Below the pieces are notes generated by a model. The model was given only the letters and a program-made list of their open reading frames with translations. It had not been told where the DNA came from and did no database searches. Shown here piece by piece: positions 1 through 10,292 of a stretch of 36,591 bases of DNA; the stretch's first letter is position 1; each line of letters opens with the position of its first letter. The stretch is from Bacteroidales bacterium (GTDB taxonomy: Bacteria; Bacteroidota; Bacteroidia; Bacteroidales; UBA932): NCBI GenBank assembly GCA_017461285.1, contig JAFTYS010000151.1, positions 1 to 36,591 on the forward strand. The letters run 5' to 3'. Both the position numbers and the translations under genes were made by a program.

Positions 1-1
1 C

Positions 2-1056
<1,055 letters not shown>

Positions 1057-1057
<1 letters not shown>

Positions 1058-1911
1058 TGAGAAGCAGACTCATAGCATTCATAATGATCGTCTTGCCGGC
1101 TTTGTCGTCGTGCAAGGCGATTTCATCCTTTTTTACCGGTGATGAAGTTGTTGCCGAGGTAAGCGGGGAGAAACTCTACCGCAGTGACCTTGAAAAGATT
1201 CTTCCGAAAGGACTCGCTCCGGAGGACAGCACCCGTCTTGCCATGCAGTATATTGCCACATGGGCGTCGGATCTTGTTTATATCAATATTGCGGAAGAAC
1301 AGCTTTCCAAATCGGAAAAGGACGTGACCAAGGAACTTGAGGACTACAGGAAGTCCCTCCTGAAATATCGTTATGAGCAGCTTTATGTAAACGAAAGGCT
1401 TGACACAGCGGTTACGGAAGAGCAGATCCGGGAATATTATGATACCCATCAGGATAAGTTCGTCCTTCGTCGTCCTCTTGTCAAGGCCAAGTACCTGAGC
1501 ATATTTTCCGATTCTCCGGCCAAGGAGCAGATCAGAAAAAGGATGTCCTCGTCTGACATAGATGTTCTTGTCGAGGCGGACAGCCTTGCATATTCTGCCG
1601 CTCATAAATATACAGGATGGAATGACGGATGGATAGATGTGTCCGTGCTGGCTCGTGAATATGGAATGGATTATGATTCCATGCTTGCCCTGAAGAAGGG
1701 AAACTGGATAGAATATGAGGGTGAGGACGGGCTTTCGCGCATTTCATATATTTCAGATATGGTGCAGGATGGAGAGCTTGCTCCGATCGAGTACGAATCG
1801 CAAAACATCAAGGATATGATCATCAGCACGCGGAAGCAGACACTTATTCTGACTTTGGAACAGGATTTGCTGAAGGACGCGCGCGATAATGGAAATTTTG
1901 TAATCTATTAG
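1057..1911 (+). CDS. SurA_N-like periplasmic lipoprotein (chaperone/PPIase-related)
   Basis: A 284-residue exported protein with a lipobox, LSSC, placing the lipidated Cys at 19. The N-terminal third, about residues 30-130, is helical and has the pattern of SurA/PpiC N-terminal chaperone segments: a short beta start (VVAEVSGEKLYRSDLEK) and then a helical bundle ending in EEQIREYYDTHQDKF, the usual link to a parvulin domain. I cannot see a convincing parvulin domain after it; the segment near 140-240 lacks the GGxLG signature. It may therefore be a chaperone-only protein or a degenerate isomerase. It overlaps guaB by one base and precedes surA by three bases, so a role in outer-membrane protein folding beside SurA is the likeliest reading. 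Family placement is moderate and activity is unproven. Confidence 0.75.
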
Positions 1912-1914
1912 GAA

Positions 1915-3315
1915 ATGAGATATTACCATGCTCTCAAAGGTGTGGCTGCATTAGCCTTTGCCGTCATTTCGACGGCTGTTTCAGCCCAGAGATATTCAAA
2001 CGGACTTATAGACAAGACTGTTGCCGTCGTCGGCAATGAAGTGATCATGCTCTCGCAGCTTGAGGAAGAAGTGCAGATGATGCGGGCATACGGCATGATG
2101 TCGGACAAGAACGGTCGTTGCGAGCTTCTTGAGTCGATGATGTCGTCTAAGCTCTTCCTGATGCAGGCTCGTCTGGATTCTCTCGAAGTGAACAGCGACA
2201 ATGTGGAAAACATGCTTTCACAGCAGGTTGACAGGATCCGTCAGCAGCTTGGAGGAGACAAGCAGGTTGAGGAGTATTTCGGAAAGCCACTGTATAAGCT
2301 TCGTCAGGAATGGAGAGAGACATTCAGGGATCAGAGCCTTACCCAGCAGATGCAGGGACAGATTGCCGAGAAGGTGCCTGCCCTGACACCGCATGACGTG
2401 CGTAAATATATCGAAAGGACTGATCCTGAGGATCTTCCGGTGGTTCCTGTCAAATATCAGCTGAGTCAGATATGTGTCTATCCGGACAGGGAGGCTGCCG
2501 GTCTGGCCGTGAAGGAAAGGCTGCTGAATCTCAGGGAACGTATCATCAACGGAGAGAGATTCTCTACCCTTGCCCGAATCTATTCGCAGGATCCGGGAAG
2601 TGCGATGAAGGGAGGTGAACTCGGAATGGCGCCTAAGTCTATCTTCTGGCCGGTGTTCTCCGATGCCGCCATGGCTCTCAAGCCGGGTGTCGTTTCCCAG
2701 ATTGTAGAGACCCCGGACGGATTCCACATCATAGAAGTGCTGGACAAGGACGGCGACATGTTCAATGCGCGCCATATTCTCCTCAAGCCGGAATATACTT
2801 CGGAGGACAGGGAGAAGGGATTCAAGCTCCTTGACAGTCTAAGGACAGAGATCAATGCCGGGAATATAACTTTCGAGGTGGCTGCATGGGCATATTCGGA
2901 GGACCTTCCTACCAGGACCAACGGCGGACAGATGGCCGATCCCACCACCGGTTCGTCATATTTCGAGATAGACGAGCTCAAGCCTCAGGACTATGCGGCG
3001 ATCCGTGACCTTGAACCGGGAGAGATTTCTACCCCTGTCGAATCTCTTGATAATGAGGGTGTTGAAGCAGGTCGTGACGGTAATCTCGTTTACAAGATAG
3101 TTAAGGTTGACAAGATAATCCCGTCTCATACGGCTTCATTCGAAAACGACTATACTCTCCTTCTTGACCAGGCCAAAGCCGAACTTTCCCAGAAGGCGAT
3201 AGATGACTTCATCGATTCCAAGATAAGGTCAACCTACATCATCATCGATCCTCTTTTCGGTGATTGCGAGTTCAAGAACAACGCATGGCTTGAAAAGGTC
3301 AGAAAACCTGAATGA
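1915..3315 (+). CDS. surA: Periplasmic peptidyl-prolyl isomerase / OMP chaperone SurA
   Basis: A 466-residue periplasmic folding factor for outer-membrane proteins. A Sec signal peptide ends near residue 24 (AVSAQ). The SurA N-terminal chaperone region spans about 30-165 and opens with the typical VAVVGNEVIMLSQLEEE. Two parvulin domains follow, about 178-277 (YSQDPGSAMKGGELGM, then DGFHIIEV) and about 282-410 (FNARHILL at the start, then a diverged GGQM). Length and order match the SurA family. The reading frame is packed between the SurA_N-like lipoprotein and the OstA-like gene, with an ATGA overlap at its 3' end, so these genes are almost certainly co-transcribed as an envelope-assembly set. 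Regulation is not visible, since the promoter must lie upstream of the window. Confidence 0.92.
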   Translation: MRYYHALKGVAALAFAVISTAVSAQRYSNGLIDKTVAVVGNEVIMLSQLEEEVQMMRAYGMMSDKNGRCELLESMMSSKLFLMQARLDSLEVNSDNVENMLSQQVDRIRQQLGGDKQVEEYFGKPLYKLRQEWRETFRDQSLTQQMQGQIAEKVPALTPHDVRKYIERTDPEDLPVVPVKYQLSQICVYPDREAAGLAVKERLLNLRERIINGERFSTLARIYSQDPGSAMKGGELGMAPKSIFWPVFSDAAMALKPGVVSQIVETPDGFHIIEVLDKDGDMFNARHILLKPEYTSEDREKGFKLLDSLRTEINAGNITFEVAAWAYSEDLPTRTNGGQMADPTTGSSYFEIDELKPQDYAAIRDLEPGEISTPVESLDNEGVEAGRDGNLVYKIVKVDKIIPSHTASFENDYTLLLDQAKAELSQKAIDDFIDSKIRSTYIIIDPLFGDCEFKNNAWLEKVRKPE

Positions 3316-6041
3316 TCCGGATGAAGCAGATCAGGAACACGTTAGCCGTTCTGTTTGCCATTCTGATGGCGATGCCGCTGATGGCGCAGCAGAAGAAAGA
3401 GCAGTCGGACAGTCTTGTCAGGCTGCTTAAGTCGCAGTCTGTGCAGATGGTTGATGTGGAGGGCGGACGCTATAGGAAAGTGGTAGGTCCGGCCAGATTC
3501 CTGCATAACGATACCTATCTTCTTTGCGATACCGCTTATTGGAACGTGGAGACCAATATAATCGATGCTTGGGGCAATGTCAGCATTCTTCAGGATGAGA
3601 CTGTCCTTACGAGTGACAAGCTCATCTATCTCGTGGAACAGGACCTGGCTCAGTTCCGGGGATCTGTGGTGCAGCTGACTGACAAGGACCATAACACTCT
3701 AAGGACCAGACATCTGGATTACAATACAAAGGATTCCGTCGCTGTGTTCATGAATGGAGGTGCTATGAGGGACAAGGACGGACAGATAATCGAAAGCCGG
3801 AACGGCACATATGACTCCAAGATAAGCACATTCACCTTTGACAATGATGTGAACATGTTCACGGATTCCATATTTGTCAGGACGCGCAGTCTCGTATATG
3901 AATCCGACTACAGTCTTGCAACCTTCGGCAAAGGGACCAATGCGTGGAAGGATGACAACATGCTGTCCTCCGAAAGCGGATGGTACGACAGTGAAGAGGA
4001 ACTTTTCCTTTTCACGGACAATGTACATGTCATGTCAGCCGATCAGGAAGGGTGGTGCGACAGTCTGTATTTCAACCGCATGACGACCGGTGTGGAGCTT
4101 CTTGGCAATGCTCAGGTTTCTGACACTACCCGCAATGTGTTTGCTCTTGCCGGCAGGATAGAATATGTCGATTCGGTCTCCAAGGTGACTCTGACACGCA
4201 AGCCGGCCGTCATCACTCAGACCGAGACTCAGGAAGGAGGTGTCGATACCGTATATCTCGGAGCGGACAAGCTGGTTTATTACACTATCAAGATGTGTGA
4301 TATCGCTCCGTATGTGGTAGAAGATGCAAAGAAACGTCTGGAGACTCTCGATGTGGATCCGGTCGGAACTTTCAGGAAGAAGGCTGCGGAAGAGGCCGCC
4401 AAGGCTGCAGAGGAAGCTGCAAAGAATGATCCGAATTATCGCCCTAAGCAACCGCCTAAGGCTTCGGCGGCTCCTTATCTGGGGCCGGTCCGGTCTGCAG
4501 CCGATTCTCTCATGGTCAGGAAGCAGGGCCTGGACAGTCTAAGGACCGTTCTTGCCGATTCGATGGCTGTCAGGAAATCTGCCATGCCGGATACTCTCGC
4601 TGCTGCTCCTTTCGGTCGCAATATGAAGTTATCGCCGGCTGCTGCCGCACCAGTCGATTCGCTTGTGGCATCGTTGGATTCGCTTTCAGTACCGCTTGAT
4701 TCACTTGCACTTTCCGACAGCACGGCATTGGCAGACACCACTGCCCTGATCGACAGCACGTCTCTCGTGCCGCCTGATACCACCAAGATAGGCTTTCTTG
4801 AAGCTCTCGGAGCGGTGAAGATATACAGGAAAGACATGCAGGTGGTGTGTGATTCCTTGCTTTACAGCGATCTGGATTCTCTTGCAAGGCTTTTCGACGA
4901 TCCTATCATATATCAGGACATCGTACGTCAGTACAGGGCGGACAGCATATATGTGGTTGTCGATGGAGGCGCTCTCGAGAAGGCGAGTCTCATGGCCAAT
5001 GCCTTCATAACCATTCAGGAGGACACTTCCCACTATGACCAGATAAAGGGCACGGAGATGATGGCCTATTTCGATGAAAAGGGAGGCCTCAAGAGATTTG
5101 ATGTGCTCGGAGGTGCATCTGCCTTGTTCTTCCTCGAAGAGAACGGCTCTCTGGCGACTGTGAACAAGACGGATTCCAAGATGCTTTCCGCTACTTTCAA
5201 GAACGGAGAGATACAGAGGATATATTACTTTGAATCTCCTAAGAATGACGGTTATCCGATAGTTCAGCTCAGCAAGGATGAGAGAGAACTGAAGGGTTTC
5301 AGATGGGATCCTGACAGAAGGCCTGCCGACAGGACTGCGGTGACTCCGTTGTCTCTGCGTCCGAGTCAGAGGGAAAGCTACTCAGCCCGTCCTCGTGCGG
5401 AGTTCAAGCAGACTGATATTTATTTCCCGGGTTATATTTCGGATATATATCGTCAGATTGAGGTTCGTGACTCACTGCGGGTTGTGCGCGAAAGAGAGCG
5501 TGCCATAGCTGAGCGTGAAGCGGCGGCCCGTGCCCGACTTGACAGTCTCGCTCTTGCCGATTCCCTTGCAAACGTGGCTTCCCTTGCCAAGGCTGATTCT
5601 CTTGCGAGGGCTGACTCTCTTGCAGCTGCATCCAAGGCACTTGCGGATTCGCTTGCATTGGCCGATTCGCTCAAGATCGCCGACTCGCTTGCCGTACCGA
5701 AGATTCTGACTCCGGAAGAAATACGTGCCGCTGAAAAGGCTGCCGCGAAAGAGGCTAAGGCAAAGCAGAAAGCTGAGGCTAAGGCCGCTAAGGAAGCGAA
5801 GAAAAAGGCGAAGCAGGAAGCTCTCGAAGCCAAATGGGCGGAAGCTGACAAGCGGGATGCGGACAAGGCTGCTGCCAAGGCCGCGAAGAAACTTGCCAAG
5901 GAGCGCGAGAAGAAACGCAAGGCTCTCGCCGATCAGGCCCGTCAGGAACAGAAGGACGCAGAAATCCTCGAACGTTATCGTCAGAAATACGAAAAGCGCA
6001 AGGCCCGCGAAATCAGCAAGGCTTCAAGGAAACAATCTTAA
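3312..6041 (+). CDS. Large OstA/LptA-like envelope protein with ADSLA repeats and a Lys/Ala-rich tail
   Basis: A 909-residue exported protein (signal peptide ending near MPLMAQQ; Met4 is an alternative start). Residues about 30-330 and 495-660 carry the repeating beta pattern of OstA/LptA domains (GPARFLHNDTYLLCDTAYWN, GNVSILQDE, FRGSVVQLTD, FTDNVHV), the fold that carries LPS across the periplasm. Between them, about 355-495, lies an Ala/Pro/Ser/Asp-rich spacer. The C-terminal part is unusual: about 743-797 is a degenerate ADSLA repeat, and about 797-909 is a Lys/Ala/Arg/Glu-rich probable long helix. E. coli LptA is about 185 residues, so this is a much larger, Bacteroidetes-style form. The start overlaps surA by four bases. 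A role in LPS transport is inferred from the domain; the tail has no assigned role. Confidence 0.8.
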   Translation: MIRMKQIRNTLAVLFAILMAMPLMAQQKKEQSDSLVRLLKSQSVQMVDVEGGRYRKVVGPARFLHNDTYLLCDTAYWNVETNIIDAWGNVSILQDETVLTSDKLIYLVEQDLAQFRGSVVQLTDKDHNTLRTRHLDYNTKDSVAVFMNGGAMRDKDGQIIESRNGTYDSKISTFTFDNDVNMFTDSIFVRTRSLVYESDYSLATFGKGTNAWKDDNMLSSESGWYDSEEELFLFTDNVHVMSADQEGWCDSLYFNRMTTGVELLGNAQVSDTTRNVFALAGRIEYVDSVSKVTLTRKPAVITQTETQEGGVDTVYLGADKLVYYTIKMCDIAPYVVEDAKKRLETLDVDPVGTFRKKAAEEAAKAAEEAAKNDPNYRPKQPPKASAAPYLGPVRSAADSLMVRKQGLDSLRTVLADSMAVRKSAMPDTLAAAPFGRNMKLSPAAAAPVDSLVASLDSLSVPLDSLALSDSTALADTTALIDSTSLVPPDTTKIGFLEALGAVKIYRKDMQVVCDSLLYSDLDSLARLFDDPIIYQDIVRQYRADSIYVVVDGGALEKASLMANAFITIQEDTSHYDQIKGTEMMAYFDEKGGLKRFDVLGGASALFFLEENGSLATVNKTDSKMLSATFKNGEIQRIYYFESPKNDGYPIVQLSKDERELKGFRWDPDRRPADRTAVTPLSLRPSQRESYSARPRAEFKQTDIYFPGYISDIYRQIEVRDSLRVVRERERAIAEREAAARARLDSLALADSLANVASLAKADSLARADSLAAASKALADSLALADSLKIADSLAVPKILTPEEIRAAEKAAAKEAKAKQKAEAKAAKEAKKKAKQEALEAKWAEADKRDADKAAAKAAKKLAKEREKKRKALADQARQEQKDAEILERYRQKYEKRKAREISKASRKQS

Positions 6042-6046
6042 AGCAT

Positions 6047-6928
6047 ATGATCATGCAGACATTGAAGAATGATATGCTGACTGTCGTGGTCAGCAGGCAT
6101 GGAGCAGAGCTCTCAAGTATCAGAAAAGGTGAAACCGAATATCTCTGGCAGGCAGATCCGAAGTTCTGGGCCCGTCATTCTCCTGTTCTTTTCCCGATTG
6201 TCGGTAGTGTGTGGGAAGGACATTATAGGGTGGCAGACAAGGATTTCGCTCTCGGTCAGCACGGCTTTGCACGTGATATGGACTTTACGCTTGTGGAGCA
6301 GAATGATGACATGCTCCGTTACCGGCTTGAATCCTGTGTAGAGACATTGGCAAAGTATCCGTGGCCATTCCGCCTCGAGATAGCTTACAGACTGCATGGC
6401 AACAAGATAGATGTCATCTGGGAGGTTTCCAACCCGGGATCTGAGGATATGTATTTCCAGATAGGAGCACATCCTGCATTCAATTATCCTGATTATGATC
6501 CTGCTGCGGATGCTCGCGGATATTTCTCTTTCGACAGGAAAGAGGGACTGGAGTGCATCAGGATAAAGGAAAAGGGTTGCGTGGATGCCGTCACGAAATA
6601 TCCGCTTGAACTTGATCCGGACGGCAGATATCCTCTCACAAGCTCTACTTTTGATGTAATAGATACCCTTATGCTTCAGGACAGCCAGTTGAGAAGGGTT
6701 ACTCTTCACCGCACTGACGGTACTCCTTGGCTGAGTCTCGACTTTACGGCTCCTGTGGTAGGACTCTGGTCACCGCCGACAAAGAATGCTCCGTTCATCT
6801 GCATAGAACCGTGGTACGGACGATGCGACAGGGCCGGATATGAGGGCGATTACCGCGAGAAGGACTGGATCAACCGTCTCGCCCCCGGCGAAACTTTCAG
6901 CAGCGTTTATACGATAGAAATACATTAG
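6047..6928 (+). CDS. Aldose 1-epimerase family protein (LacX-like)
   Basis: A 293-residue protein of the galactose-mutarotase fold, LacX-type branch, without a signal peptide and so probably cytosolic. Motifs match the family: LFPIVGSVWEG near 49-58, GQHGFARDMDF with His72, the putative catalytic His142 in GAHPAFNYP, and Glu254 in CIEPWYGRCD as the likely base. The family interconverts alpha and beta anomers of hexoses, but the substrate of LacX-type members is not well fixed. The start is five bases after the OstA-like gene stop, so it appears to be the last gene of that operon, although its function has no obvious link to envelope assembly. A second in-frame ATG six bases downstream is an equally possible start. 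Confidence 0.88.
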   Translation: MIMQTLKNDMLTVVVSRHGAELSSIRKGETEYLWQADPKFWARHSPVLFPIVGSVWEGHYRVADKDFALGQHGFARDMDFTLVEQNDDMLRYRLESCVETLAKYPWPFRLEIAYRLHGNKIDVIWEVSNPGSEDMYFQIGAHPAFNYPDYDPAADARGYFSFDRKEGLECIRIKEKGCVDAVTKYPLELDPDGRYPLTSSTFDVIDTLMLQDSQLRRVTLHRTDGTPWLSLDFTAPVVGLWSPPTKNAPFICIEPWYGRCDRAGYEGDYREKDWINRLAPGETFSSVYTIEIH

Positions 6929-6956
6929 AAGACTTTCGAGCATAGTTTTTGAGTTG

Positions 6957-6990
6957 CCTGCGTTTCGGTTAGTTATAATTAAAACGCAGG
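6957..6990 (+). other. Inverted repeat between epimerase and lipocalin genes
   Basis: Arms CCTGCGTTT (6957-6965) and AAACGCAGG (6982-6990) are perfectly complementary over 9 bp around an AT-rich 16-base loop. TTTATT and then the lipocalin ATG follow at once. It could terminate the guaB operon or be a hairpin in the lipocalin leader. The absence of any other terminator after 6928 favours the first reading. Confidence 0.5.
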
Positions 6991-6996
6991 TTTATT

Positions 6997-7536
6997 ATGA
7001 AACGTCTGATTCAAATCGCACTGGCGGCCATGCTGCTTCCAGTGCTCTCGTCGGCTCAGGAGCCGTATGACAATTCAACCATCTCAAGATTCGACCTGTC
7101 CCGGTATCTCGGCACATGGTATGAACTGGCCCGTTTCGACCACAGTTTCGAAAGAGGAATGGATAATGTCACTGCAGAATATTATCTTCGTGATGACGGC
7201 AAGGTAGATGTCATCAATTCAGGTTGGAAGGAAGGACGGTTCAAGGTTGCCGACGGAAAGGCCAAGCAACCTGATCCTCTTGCTGATCCGGCCCATCTGA
7301 AGGTTTCCTTCTTCCTTTTCTTTTACAGTGACTACAATATCATGATGCTTGATGACAATTATCAGGTCGCCCTTGTCGGCAGCAAAAGCCCTGATTATCT
7401 GTGGATATTGTCACGGAAGCCTGTGCAGCCGGATGCTGTCCTGAGCATCCTGGTCGAGGAGGCTGAAAGTCGGGGATATGACACTTCCAAGCTTATATGG
7501 GTCGATCAGACGATGAATGAAATAGTATTCGATTGA
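6997..7536 (+). CDS. Blc-like secreted lipocalin
   Basis: A 179-residue exported lipocalin. The signal peptide ends near LSSAQ at residue 21. There is no lipobox cysteine, unlike E. coli Blc, so it is probably soluble in the periplasm or anchored by other means. The lipocalin hallmark GTWYELARFDHSFERG begins at Gly39. Later strands match the bacterial family: VTAEYYLRDDGKVDVINSG, a lysine-containing LKVSFF strand, YQVALVGSKSPDYLWILSR, and a C-terminal helix. Known bacterial members bind fatty acids or lysophospholipids and act in membrane maintenance under stress; this is inferred here from family only. It stands alone between two hairpins, so it is probably a single-gene transcript. The only visible -7-like element upstream (TAGTTTTTG near 6943) has one extra T. 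Confidence 0.9.
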   Translation: MKRLIQIALAAMLLPVLSSAQEPYDNSTISRFDLSRYLGTWYELARFDHSFERGMDNVTAEYYLRDDGKVDVINSGWKEGRFKVADGKAKQPDPLADPAHLKVSFFLFFYSDYNIMMLDDNYQVALVGSKSPDYLWILSRKPVQPDAVLSILVEEAESRGYDTSKLIWVDQTMNEIVFD

Positions 7537-7543
7537 GAAACGG

Positions 7544-7573
7544 CAGGCACTACCTATTTGAGGGTAGTGCCTG
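7544..7573 (+). terminator. Hairpin terminator after lipocalin
   Basis: A perfect 11-bp stem (CAGGCACTACC at 7544-7554, GGTAGTGCCTG at 7563-7573) with an 8-base loop starts eight bases after the lipocalin stop. A clean U-run is lacking (TATGATTTAT follows), so termination strength is uncertain. Confidence 0.65.
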
Positions 7574-7648
7574 TATGATTTATCATAAAATATCGTGAAA
7601 ATTACCCTGCTTCTTCTTTGTTCCGTATCGCTGAATCATGAATTTTGA

Positions 7649-7669
7649 TATATTTGCGCTTCGCGCAAA
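7649..7669 (+). promoter_or_regulatory. Candidate feoB promoter with overlapping dyad
   Basis: TATATTTG at 7649-7656 is a perfect Bacteroidetes -7 box (TAnnTTTG), 23 bases before the feoB ATG. A good -33 TTTG at the usual spacing is not seen; the nearest, at 7617-7620, is 28 bases away. A perfect dyad, TTTGCGC (7653-7659) and GCGCAAA (7663-7669) around TTC, overlaps the box and the expected transcription start. Confidence 0.55.
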
Positions 7670-7679
7670 ACAATAAGAA

Positions 7680-10175
7680 ATGAAGTTGTCGGAACTTAAG
7701 ACAGGAGAACGTGGAGTGATCGTGAGAGTATCCGGTCACGGCAGTTTCCGCAAGAGAATAATTGAGATGGGCTTTGTAAAGGGCAATAAGGTGAAGGTGA
7801 TCCTTAATGCCCCTTTGAGGGATCCTATCGAATATGAAATAATAGGTTATAAGATTTCGCTGCGTCGCGAAGAGGCTGCGAAGATCGAGGTCATCAGCGA
7901 GGCAGAGGCAAAGGAGCAGATGAGCAGGGATGTGGCTCCCGAGGCTCTGCGTGCTCTTGAAGCCGATGGTGACTGGCTGGAAAAGGAAATGGATACCCTT
8001 GCGGAGGAGCGTCGCAAGCAGATCAGGGTTGCTCTCGTAGGTAATCCGAACTGCGGAAAGACCTCGCTTTTCAACATAGCTTCCGGCGGCCATGAGCATG
8101 TCGGCAATTACAGTGGCGTGACGGTGGATGCAAAGGAAGGCACATTCGAATACGGTGGTTACAGATTCCTTCTGGTCGATCTGCCGGGTACATATTCGTT
8201 GTCGGCATATAGCCCTGAAGAACTGTATGTCCGTCGCAACCTTGTGGAGGAGATGCCGGACGTCGTGGTGAATGTGGTTGACGCATCCAATCTTCAGCGC
8301 AATCTCTACCTTACCACCCAGCTCATCGATATGAACCTCCGCACCGTCATGGCCCTGAACATGTATGACGAGCTTCAGGAAAAGGGTGACAGATTGGACA
8401 TCAGGCAGTTGGGCTATCTTCTCGGAATGCCTGTTGTCCCGACCGTCAGCCGTACGGGCGAGGGCATAGACCGGCTTTTTGACACAGTGATACAGATCTA
8501 TGAGAAGAGCGATCCGCACCTGTCCCGTCATATCCACATCAATCATGGAGCCGAACTTGAGCACAGCATCGACAGGATCAAGCTGCTGATCCGGAAGAAT
8601 ACGGACATCAGATATAAATACTCCACACGTTATCTTGCGATCAAATATCTGGAAAATGACAAGGAGATAGAATCGGTGGTGGAAACGCTTCCTGACCGTG
8701 ATGAGATCATCGCGGCACGCTTCGAGGAGAACAGGAGGATCAACGGTATTCTCGGTTCGGGAATCGAGTCTGCCATAGTCGATGCCAAATATGCCTTCGT
8801 GCAGGGAGCTCTGGCCGAGACATACATGCCATATCAGGGAAAGAAGAAACGCAGTTCTCTGACCGACAAGATCGATGCGGTCGTGACGAACAAGTGGGCG
8901 GCATTCCCTATATTCTTCCTCATGCTCTACCTCGTCTTTGACGCTACCTTTGTCATAGGTGAATATCCTATGCGGTGGATAGAATGGGTGGTCGGGCATT
9001 TCGGGGCATTCATCGCCTCGGTCATGCCGGACGGATGGCTGAAGGATCTTGTCGTAGATGGAATCATTGGCGGTGTGGGAAGTGTCCTTGTATTCCTGCC
9101 CAACATTCTGATACTATATCTGTTCATATCCCTTCTGGAAGATTCCGGATATATGGCCCGTGCCGCATTCATCATGGACAGGCTCATGCATAAGATAGGC
9201 CTTCACGGAAAATCCTTCATCCCCATGATCATGGGATTCGGCTGCAACGTGCCGGCCATAATGGCCACAAGGACCATCGAGAGCCGCAAGAGCCGTCTAA
9301 TCACCATGCTCATCATCCCGCTGATGTCATGTGCGGGGCGACTTCCGGTGTTTGTCCTCATAGCAGGGGCATTCTTCCCGAAAGGAGCCGGTCTGGTGCT
9401 TGTGGGACTCTATGCCCTCGGAATCATCTTTGCCATCATTGCTGCAAGGATCATGAGCCGTTTCTTCAAGGATGACGATCTTCCTTTCGTGATGGAGCTT
9501 CCTCCATACCGCATCCCGACCGGAAAATCCGTGTTCAGACACACATGGGAGAAGGGACGTCAGTATCTTCAGAAGATGAGCGGCATCATCCTGATCTGTT
9601 CGATCGCGATCTGGTTCCTCGGATATTTCCCTGACCATAATGCATATGATTCAGTGCAGGAACAGCAGGAAAATTCATTCATCGGCTATATCGGCAAGAC
9701 CATGGAACCGGTGCTCGAGCCTCTCGGATTTGACTGGAGGATGGGTGTCGGCATTGTGGCCGGTGTGGGTGCCAAGGAACTGGTAGTCAGTACTCTCGGT
9801 GTGATGTATGCTGTCGAGGAACCGGTGTCTGCCGGTGATGGTTTTGCCGGAGGAGCTGCCGACGGAGGAACTGCTGTGAGCGGTGATGCCGGAACGGATA
9901 TCGCCGATGAGACCGTAGTGCCCGTTCCTGATGCGACGGACAGTTCCGGCGCCGATACACGTCTGCAGCGTGCGTTGGTAAAGACCGTTACCCCTGCGGC
10001 GGCCCTTGCCTATATGGTGTTCATCCTGCTCTACTTCCCGTGCATAGCTACCTTCGTAGCCATAAAGAACGAAAGCGGCGGCTGGAAATGGGCCATCATC
10101 ACCGCGGTCTATACCATCCTTCTCGCCTGGGTAGCCGCCTTCATCACCTTCCGTCTCGCTTCGCTCTTCCTTTAG
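7680..10175 (+). CDS. feoB: Ferrous iron transporter, FeoA-FeoB fusion
   Basis: An 831-residue inner-membrane Fe(II) importer. The first 72 residues form a FeoA (SH3-like) domain fused to FeoB, an arrangement common in Bacteroidetes. The GTPase domain follows: G1 GNPNCGKTS at 121-129, G2 Thr148 in GVTVD, G3 DLPG at 167-170, G4 NMYD at 227-230. The membrane part begins near 405 and holds the two gate motifs, GFGCNVPAIMATR near 519 and GVGAKELVVSTLG near 695. A Gly/Ala/Asp-rich insert of about 40 residues (about 715-756) separates the second gate from the last two helices. The start is fixed by the -7 box just upstream. A long opposite-strand open frame across the 5' half is an antisense shadow. 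Iron control is expected but no clear Fur box is visible. Confidence 0.96.
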   Translation: MKLSELKTGERGVIVRVSGHGSFRKRIIEMGFVKGNKVKVILNAPLRDPIEYEIIGYKISLRREEAAKIEVISEAEAKEQMSRDVAPEALRALEADGDWLEKEMDTLAEERRKQIRVALVGNPNCGKTSLFNIASGGHEHVGNYSGVTVDAKEGTFEYGGYRFLLVDLPGTYSLSAYSPEELYVRRNLVEEMPDVVVNVVDASNLQRNLYLTTQLIDMNLRTVMALNMYDELQEKGDRLDIRQLGYLLGMPVVPTVSRTGEGIDRLFDTVIQIYEKSDPHLSRHIHINHGAELEHSIDRIKLLIRKNTDIRYKYSTRYLAIKYLENDKEIESVVETLPDRDEIIAARFEENRRINGILGSGIESAIVDAKYAFVQGALAETYMPYQGKKKRSSLTDKIDAVVTNKWAAFPIFFLMLYLVFDATFVIGEYPMRWIEWVVGHFGAFIASVMPDGWLKDLVVDGIIGGVGSVLVFLPNILILYLFISLLEDSGYMARAAFIMDRLMHKIGLHGKSFIPMIMGFGCNVPAIMATRTIESRKSRLITMLIIPLMSCAGRLPVFVLIAGAFFPKGAGLVLVGLYALGIIFAIIAARIMSRFFKDDDLPFVMELPPYRIPTGKSVFRHTWEKGRQYLQKMSGIILICSIAIWFLGYFPDHNAYDSVQEQQENSFIGYIGKTMEPVLEPLGFDWRMGVGIVAGVGAKELVVSTLGVMYAVEEPVSAGDGFAGGAADGGTAVSGDAGTDIADETVVPVPDATDSSGADTRLQRALVKTVTPAAALAYMVFILLYFPCIATFVAIKNESGGWKWAIITAVYTILLAWVAAFITFRLASLFL

Positions 10176-10217
10176 TGACGCTGGCAGCTAAATGTCTGTC
10201 ACTCAGTCTTTTATGAT

Positions 10218-10249
10218 AATTCGCTGCTGCCTTCTGCCGGCAGCGAATT
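10218..10249 (+). terminator. Hairpin after feoB
   Basis: AATTCGCTGC (10218-10227) and GCAGCGAATT (10240-10249) pair perfectly over 10 bp around a 12-base loop, 42 bases after the feoB stop. No U-run follows, so the terminator role is likely but not certain. Confidence 0.55.
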
Positions 10250-10292
10250 TAGTGTAAGTTGTTGATGGTTAGGGATTTGGCTGCCAGTGGGT

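Noticed and set aside
7575..7586. ATGATTTATCAT as a Fur box for feoB
   Set aside because: Only 12 bp, a poor match to the 19-bp Fur consensus, and it directly follows a terminator hairpin 63 bases before the -7 box.
7602..8999. Long minus-strand open frame (465 codons) opposite feoB
   Set aside because: It mirrors the codon structure of a well-conserved FeoB gene, has no recognisable domain and no promoter, and runs through the feoB promoter region.
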